From CAYTRS01 sp964440305 (GTDB lineage Bacteria; Patescibacteriota; Minisyncoccia; Moranbacterales; JAKLHP01): 8,124 nucleotides of DNA. The notes beneath the pieces are model-generated. The model was not told the origin of the DNA, searched no databases, and saw only the letters and a program-made list of their open reading frames with translations. The DNA lies in NCBI GenBank assembly GCA_964440305.1, contig CAYTRS010000028.1, forward strand, positions 1 to 8,124, given 5' to 3'. Positions 4,424 through 8,124 of this stretch are shown here, piece by piece (position 1 is the first letter of the stretch; each line of letters begins with the position of its first letter). The position numbers and the translations under genes were made by a program.

Positions 4424-4443
4424 TTATTTTAATTAAAATGATT

Positions 4444-6126
4444 CTACTTTTTAATTTTTTCTGTCACCCAGAATTCGCCGAAATATTTTTTAATCAAAAT
4501 CCTGGTCTGGGAATCTATGGCTGGAATCGCTCCCAGAGTTGGAGCGATAAACGGAACTAAAGCCCATTGTAAAAACATGAAAATATACTTTTTTCTGGTA
4601 TACTTAGGCGGAAGCGGGGGAAGCAAAAGAAAGCTCAATGACATTGAAATAATGAGCCCTGTAAGCGCCAGATTCATAAGGTAGCGGGTAATGAAAGGGA
4701 GGTTATGGGCCAAGACACTTTCATTGAACTGCGCTCCTCCCAAAAAAAGAGGGAGCCATCCAAGAACCGCCAGGATAAAAGGAGCTGTCGCCCAGGAATG
4801 GTGCCCTTCCAGCATTTCAAAAGCCACTTTCAGCTTTTTGAAAAGCCCTATTTTTTTGTCTGGCCAGATTGCCCGCATAATCACGGGAAAATTTTCTACT
4901 CCGTAAGCCCAGCGCCTTTTTTGCTTATACTGGTTTTTGATGGTTTTCCAATAGCTTTCCGCCAGCACCGCGTCAAGAGAAATCGGAAGATAAATAGGCG
5001 TAACCTTATAATCTCCATTGAAATAGGAAAAGCACTTCCAATAAATGATCGAGTCCTCACTAATCATATTTACCGGCCAGAAATTCACTTTTACCAAAGT
5101 GTCAAACGGCTCGGAATGGGAAGAAAAAGTCACCATTTCCTTTCTGGTGCTTTGATACATGTGCCAGAATGAAGAGCTGGTAACAATAACCCTCACGAAA
5201 GCATTGGTGTCCCAAAGGTTGTTGTGATACATTGGCAGAGGCTGGTAGGATCGCTGGAGGCGCTTTGGATCGGTAATATATTCATAAGTGAGAGCGGCAA
5301 AATACTGCGGGTGACAGACGCTATCGCAGTCAAAATTGGAAAATACCACATTTTTATAGTCTATTTTATTTAAATCAAGATATTTCATAAGCTCTTTGGC
5401 GGCAAAGGTGGCGTTAGAAGCTTTGCATTTCATTTCCCCTTTCGCAACAACATGGGTGGTTACGATAAAATCACGGAAAACTCCGTCAAATCTGTTCTGA
5501 AGATAATTAACTTTCCTAAGACGATTTTCTTCATTTTCCCTTTCCTCTGTAGCCAGCAGAATTATAATCTGCTCGTTGGGGAAATTGCTTTTGGCGACAG
5601 AATCTATGGCAGGTTCGATAATATCCGCCGTTTCTCCCGCTGTCGGCAAAAGGACAACATGGACAATTTTTTTCCAGTCCAGTATCTTGTCTTTGCTCAT
5701 CCCGATTTTTTCCACTTCTCTTTGATATTTCAAAAGCGCCTTTATCTCTTTTTTGATTTCTTTTTTTTCATGCCTGGGAATATTTTCGTCTAAAAATACT
5801 TTCATTTTTTCAATTTTTTCCCCTATTTCCCTGAGATAATTTTCCGGGTTTTGGATATTCTGGCATCTTTCCCACCAGTCCGAACTTTTTCCCTCCTGAA
5901 GCTTCCGATAAGCGACTACGGAATAACAGCTGATGAAAACAGTTCGGTAAATCCAATAAATGTCAAAAAGAATGATAAAGACAGCCACCCAGAGCGGCAA
6001 AAAAAAGGAAAAAGCAAACATTCCGATGAGAGTCGCCCATGTCAAAATTCCCGGAATCATTTCAAGACTCCTTTGAACTTTTCTTTCTTCCGGATTTTTA
6101 GTTTTAGGATCGGGAAACTTAAACAT
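4444..6126 (-). CDS. Membrane-bound family 2 glycosyltransferase
   Basis: This 560-aa enzyme should transfer sugar from a nucleotide-sugar donor at the cytoplasmic face of the membrane. Two N-terminal hydrophobic segments (about 25-43 and 45-68) precede a lysine/glutamate-rich, probably coiled segment (95-150). The GT2 catalytic domain begins at HVVLLPTAGE (156-165). The donor/metal motif is FDCDS (265-269), the likely base is the ED pair of ISEDS (355-359), and QKRRW (402-406) is the Q..RW motif seen in synthase-type GT2 enzymes. About four hydrophobic segments follow (443-463, 475-500, 512-545), then a basic tail. The topology suggests a synthase that moves or extends a glycan on a lipid carrier. 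It lies 28 nt after the 3-TM gene and 20 nt before the MraY/WecA-like gene. Substrate cannot be read from sequence. No good Shine-Dalgarno precedes ATG 6126. Confidence 0.9.
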   Translation of the reverse strand: MFKFPDPKTKNPEERKVQRSLEMIPGILTWATLIGMFAFSFFLPLWVAVFIILFDIYWIYRTVFISCYSVVAYRKLQEGKSSDWWERCQNIQNPENYLREIGEKIEKMKVFLDENIPRHEKKEIKKEIKALLKYQREVEKIGMSKDKILDWKKIVHVVLLPTAGETADIIEPAIDSVAKSNFPNEQIIILLATEERENEENRLRKVNYLQNRFDGVFRDFIVTTHVVAKGEMKCKASNATFAAKELMKYLDLNKIDYKNVVFSNFDCDSVCHPQYFAALTYEYITDPKRLQRSYQPLPMYHNNLWDTNAFVRVIVTSSSFWHMYQSTRKEMVTFSSHSEPFDTLVKVNFWPVNMISEDSIIYWKCFSYFNGDYKVTPIYLPISLDAVLAESYWKTIKNQYKQKRRWAYGVENFPVIMRAIWPDKKIGLFKKLKVAFEMLEGHHSWATAPFILAVLGWLPLFLGGAQFNESVLAHNLPFITRYLMNLALTGLIISMSLSFLLLPPLPPKYTRKKYIFMFLQWALVPFIAPTLGAIPAIDSQTRILIKKYFGEFWVTEKIKK

Positions 6127-6154
6127 TAGATTTGCTGCATATTACATGCCACTA

Positions 6155-6568
6155 CTAGTAATTTATCAGCACTATTGCCACTTCGGCAATAATGATGGTG
6201 ACTTGGATTATGAACGAGGCAAGAAGAAAAATGTGCGAGGCAATTCTTTCTTTCCTGCGGAAAAAAACTAGCGCTAGGATAAAATTAACTATCCAGAAAA
6301 AAGCTCCCATGGCCGGCAAAATGTAAGCCTGCCACCAAGCACCGACGAGATCCACCCCGAAATAGACATTATAATGCAAAATAATCAAAAAATCAATGGG
6401 GCGGATAAATGCCGCCAAAATCGCCCAGCTGGCAATATTGGCAAAAAGTGTTCCGATAAGCGTCCAGTGGACAAGCGGATTTCTGAAAAATTCCTGGGCA
6501 AAAAAAGACCTGACGAAAGATTTCAGGTCGATCAAAAAAGATATTTTTTTATTTTTTTTCCATTGCAT
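6155..6568 (-). CDS. Small membrane protein of unknown function, three TM segments
   Basis: The 137-aa product has a basic N-terminus (KKNKK, 4-8), an amphipathic stretch (11-30), and three hydrophobic segments at about 34-54, 82-103 and 111-135. Between the first two lies the distinctive loop ILHYNVYFGVDLVGAWWQ (63-80), rich in aromatic residues, and the second is followed by FFRRKER (102-108). I associate the HYNVYFGVDL motif with a small membrane protein family in Patescibacteria, but know no function and cannot check it here. It lies between rmuC (32-nt gap) and the glycosyltransferase (28-nt gap) on the same strand, so an accessory role to the glycosyltransferase is possible but not shown. 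No Shine-Dalgarno is close to the ATG. Confidence 0.85.
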   Translation of the reverse strand: MQWKKNKKISFLIDLKSFVRSFFAQEFFRNPLVHWTLIGTLFANIASWAILAAFIRPIDFLIILHYNVYFGVDLVGAWWQAYILPAMGAFFWIVNFILALVFFRRKERIASHIFLLASFIIQVTIIIAEVAIVLINY

Positions 6569-6600
6569 AATCTAAAAATTAAAAAAATACTTTCCTTTGG

Positions 6601-7662
6601 CTATTCCAGACTGGGTCTTTCGACAGCTTCGGATTCTATTTCCAACTCCCCCTCTGTGATTTTATTGGCATCCTTATTTATCTTAACAACCTCTCGGCTG
6701 GCTTGGTTATACATATTCACCGTCGTGCTTAAGTTATTTCCCAGTTTTTTAAGATATTCATTATAGCTTATTAAATGCTTTTGGAGAAGCTCGACATATT
6801 TTCTTATTTCCTTGGCTGATTCTTCAATTTGAAGCGCTCTGAGGCCCTGCATTACCGTTTGAAGATAGGCAAAAAATGAAGTCGGAGAAACAATAATAAC
6901 GTGCTTTTCTTTAAAAGCGTATTCAATCAGATCCCGAGTATTGACCTTGACCGCGCCTACTTGATTAATCAAAAGGTCGTAATAAATTCCTTCGGCCGGA
7001 ATGAACATAAAGGCAAAGTCCATGGTTTTTTCAGACGGACGGATATATTTCGATGTTTCGTCAATGCGGTTTTTGAGATCTGCCTTGAATTGCTTTTCTA
7101 ATTCTTCGCGACGATCCGAATCTTTCTCTTGGCAAATTCGGTTGTAGTTTTCCAGAGAGAATTTTGAATCAATGGGGATTATTTTGTCTTTGACAAAAAC
7201 AACGGCATCAACTATATCCCCATTCTTAAATCCATACTGCATTTGATAATTCTTCGGCGGCAATACATTCTTTAAAACCGTTTCCAAAAAATATTCCCCC
7301 AGCACTCCCCGGTGTTTGGGATTTTTTAAAACGTCTTCCAGCCCCTGCAATTGGTTGGCTACTCCCATTACCTGCTTATTGGTCTCGTCCAGCTTTGTTA
7401 ATTGCTCAGTCACATCTCTTATGGCTGTAATGCTTTGATTGGCCTGTTGCTGAATCATCTTGGCCGAATCCCCCATTCTGCTTTCAACCTGGTTTCCAAA
7501 TCCCTGCAAAGTCTGTCGCATTTCTTTCAACTGTTCCTGAAGCATTAGAATTGCCGGGCTATCCTCTTTCGGCTTCTCCGCAATTCTTTTCTTCAAATCA
7601 AAAATCAGCCAGATTAAAAAAACTACCAGCGCCACAACTATAAAAAATAGAAAGTAGTCCAT
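6601..7662 (-). CDS. rmuC: RmuC family protein, putative DNA recombination nuclease
   Basis: RmuC proteins limit rearrangement at inverted repeats in E. coli and are predicted PD-(D/E)XK-fold nucleases. The 353-aa protein is a typical short form. It has an N-terminal membrane anchor (residues 3-21), a long coiled-coil (about 37-112, including QEQLKEMRQTLQGFGNQVE), then the conserved core RGVLGEYFLETVL (118-130), GDIVDAVV (148-155) and IIPIDSKFSLENY (161-173). Within these, D152, D165 and K167 fit the metal-binding D...DxK arrangement. Further family motifs are DFAFMFIPAEGIYYDLL (215-231) and HVIIVSPTSFFAYLQTV (254-270). A Glu-rich tail ends the protein. It is the first visible gene of the minus-strand operon; upstream lies a 103-nt gap with a TATAAT-like sequence, but no clear Shine-Dalgarno precedes ATG 7662. 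Confidence 0.95.
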   Translation of the reverse strand: MDYFLFFIVVALVVFLIWLIFDLKKRIAEKPKEDSPAILMLQEQLKEMRQTLQGFGNQVESRMGDSAKMIQQQANQSITAIRDVTEQLTKLDETNKQVMGVANQLQGLEDVLKNPKHRGVLGEYFLETVLKNVLPPKNYQMQYGFKNGDIVDAVVFVKDKIIPIDSKFSLENYNRICQEKDSDRREELEKQFKADLKNRIDETSKYIRPSEKTMDFAFMFIPAEGIYYDLLINQVGAVKVNTRDLIEYAFKEKHVIIVSPTSFFAYLQTVMQGLRALQIEESAKEIRKYVELLQKHLISYNEYLKKLGNNLSTTVNMYNQASREVVKINKDANKITEGELEIESEAVERPSLE

Positions 7663-7697
7663 AAGATTTTTGAGCGCAAAACGAAAAGCGTCAAATT

Positions 7698-7703
7698 ATA
7701 AAA
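7698..7703 (-). promoter_or_regulatory. Weak candidate -10 box for the rmuC operon
   Basis: On the minus strand TATAAT occurs near 7698-7703, within TTTATAATTTGACG, about 35 nt upstream of the rmuC start. No good -35 lies 16-18 nt further upstream. The operon may instead be transcribed by read-through from the gene at 7766 onwards. Confidence 0.25.
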
Positions 7704-7712
7704 TATAAATAG

Positions 7713-7733
7713 ATAAGTCCGGCTTGGACACCT
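7713..7733 (+). repeat. Dispersed 21-nt repeat, copy B, with heptamer tail
   Basis: This copy matches 1446-1466 at 18 of 21 positions and contains the interrupted inverted repeat GTCC-GGCTT-GGAC. It is followed at about 7736-7766 by heptamers such as ATTTTGC, ATTTTGA and TCTTTGA, as copy A is followed by TTTAAAC-type units. Confidence 0.65.
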
Positions 7734-7765
7734 TAATTTTGCATTTTGATCTTTGAATTTTGAAT

Positions 7766-8124
7766 TTATTTTTTTAGTCCCATCAGTGTTCTTTTGAGAC
7801 CTGGTATCCTGTTCACAATTTCATCATAGGGCCCTTCTAGAAAATCTAAAAGGAATCTGTCCAACATGTCCAAGCGGTATTTGAATTCCTCGCTGTTCAT
7901 GAGAACATAACTGATTTCCTTCCCGATCTCAGCTTCCAAATTGCTCATGAAATTTTTGAGCCTCCCCCGGCTGACGCTGTTGACCACCAAAACTATATCC
8001 ACCTTGCTTTTGGGATAATTGATGAATATTCCGCTTACCAAAACAAGCCGGACATCTCCGATATTTCTCACCTTTGAAAGCCCGTGGCTCCTGGGATATA
8101 CATTTGACTTCACTACAAGGCTTT
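7766..8124 (-). CDS. C-terminal part of a nucleotidyltransferase-fold regulator-like protein (5' end off window)
   Basis: The frame is open to the window edge, so the GTG at 8113 is probably internal and the real start lies beyond it. About 115 residues after that GTG are visible. GDVRLVLVSGIF (19-30 of this segment), SKVDIVLV (36-43), GRLKNFMSNLEAEIGKEISYVLMN (50-73) and EEFKYRLDMLDRFLLDFLEG (75-94) follow the pattern of an N-terminal winged-helix plus C-terminal nucleotidyltransferase-fold protein that I associate with Patescibacteria. The catalytic signature is degraded: the G-S pair appears as S-G and the second Asp of D.D is Val, so it is likely inactive as an enzyme and may act in regulation. 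The winged-helix part is not in view, so that assignment is an inference. The gene is co-directional with rmuC but 103 nt away, across repeat copy B. Confidence 0.7.
   Translation of the reverse strand, partial: SLVVKSNVYPRSHGLSKVRNIGDVRLVLVSGIFINYPKSKVDIVLVVNSVSRGRLKNFMSNLEAEIGKEISYVLMNSEEFKYRLDMLDRFLLDFLEGPYDEIVNRIPGLKRTLMGLKK

Noticed and set aside
4426..4439. 14-bp palindrome ATTTTAATTAAAAT between the glycosyltransferase and MraY/WecA-like genes
   Set aside because: Short all-A/T palindromes are expected by chance in such AT-rich spacers, and there is no other sign of an operator.
4705..5172. Plus-strand 155-codon frame within the glycosyltransferase gene
   Set aside because: It is antisense to a clear family 2 glycosyltransferase, and its product has no recognisable domain or start signal. 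Other plus-strand frames within 3093-7101 were dismissed for the same reason.

Overview
The window looks like a fragment of a Patescibacteria (Candidate Phyla Radiation, Parcubacteria-like) chromosome. The reasons are the AT-rich sequence, the many short proteins, genes with no visible Shine-Dalgarno next to a few with near-perfect ones, a PrmC gene carrying several 7-nt minisatellite tracts, and several small membrane proteins of a kind I associate with this group. Genes end on TAA, TAG and TGA, so the standard bacterial code fits. The assignment rests on sequence style and family recognition, not on a database search.

Left part (1-1540). A 61-codon minus-strand gene with a strong Shine-Dalgarno (86-271) lies inside a pair of imperfect inverted repeats (7-47 and 307-340), which gives it the look of a tiny insertion unit. 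A divergent intergenic region (272-517) holds three copies of the motif GCRAACTT, two of them forming a perfect 9-bp hairpin that overlaps a candidate promoter. prmC (518-1417) follows on the plus strand. It encodes the release-factor glutamine methyltransferase and carries five different heptanucleotide-repeat tracts that are read in frame. A strong bidirectional hairpin (1511-1540) closes it.

Middle part (1541-2954). A 19-codon minus-strand gene (1594-1653) encodes a lysine/alanine micro-protein with an excellent Shine-Dalgarno and its own promoter. Upstream of it is a very AT-rich, largely non-coding stretch with one exact DnaA box and a 16-bp all-A/T hairpin. A plus-strand gene (2202-2822) with its own sigma70-type promoter and a leader that could fold encodes a single-pass membrane protein with an acidic linker. 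A 12-bp GC-containing hairpin (2888-2915) ends it.

Right part (2955-7662). Five closely spaced minus-strand genes look like one operon, in transcription order rmuC, a 3-TM protein, a large membrane-bound family 2 glycosyltransferase, a MraY/WecA-like polyprenyl-phosphate sugar-1-phosphate transferase, and a DUF192 protein. The two glycosyltransferase-type enzymes suggest lipid-linked glycan or envelope polysaccharide synthesis; RmuC and DUF192 are passengers of uncertain connection. At the right edge is the C-terminal part of a protein resembling the HTH/nucleotidyltransferase-fold regulators of this phylum (7766 to the edge). The 103-nt gap before rmuC contains the second copy of a 21-nt repeat also found just after prmC; both copies are followed by heptamer tracts.

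No complete new defence or mobile system can be shown. The observations most worth checking are the inverted-repeat-flanked small gene, the lysine-rich micro-protein with its AT-rich upstream region, the heptamer tracts inside prmC with the associated dispersed repeat, and the missing metal-ligand aspartate in the MraY/WecA-like enzyme.
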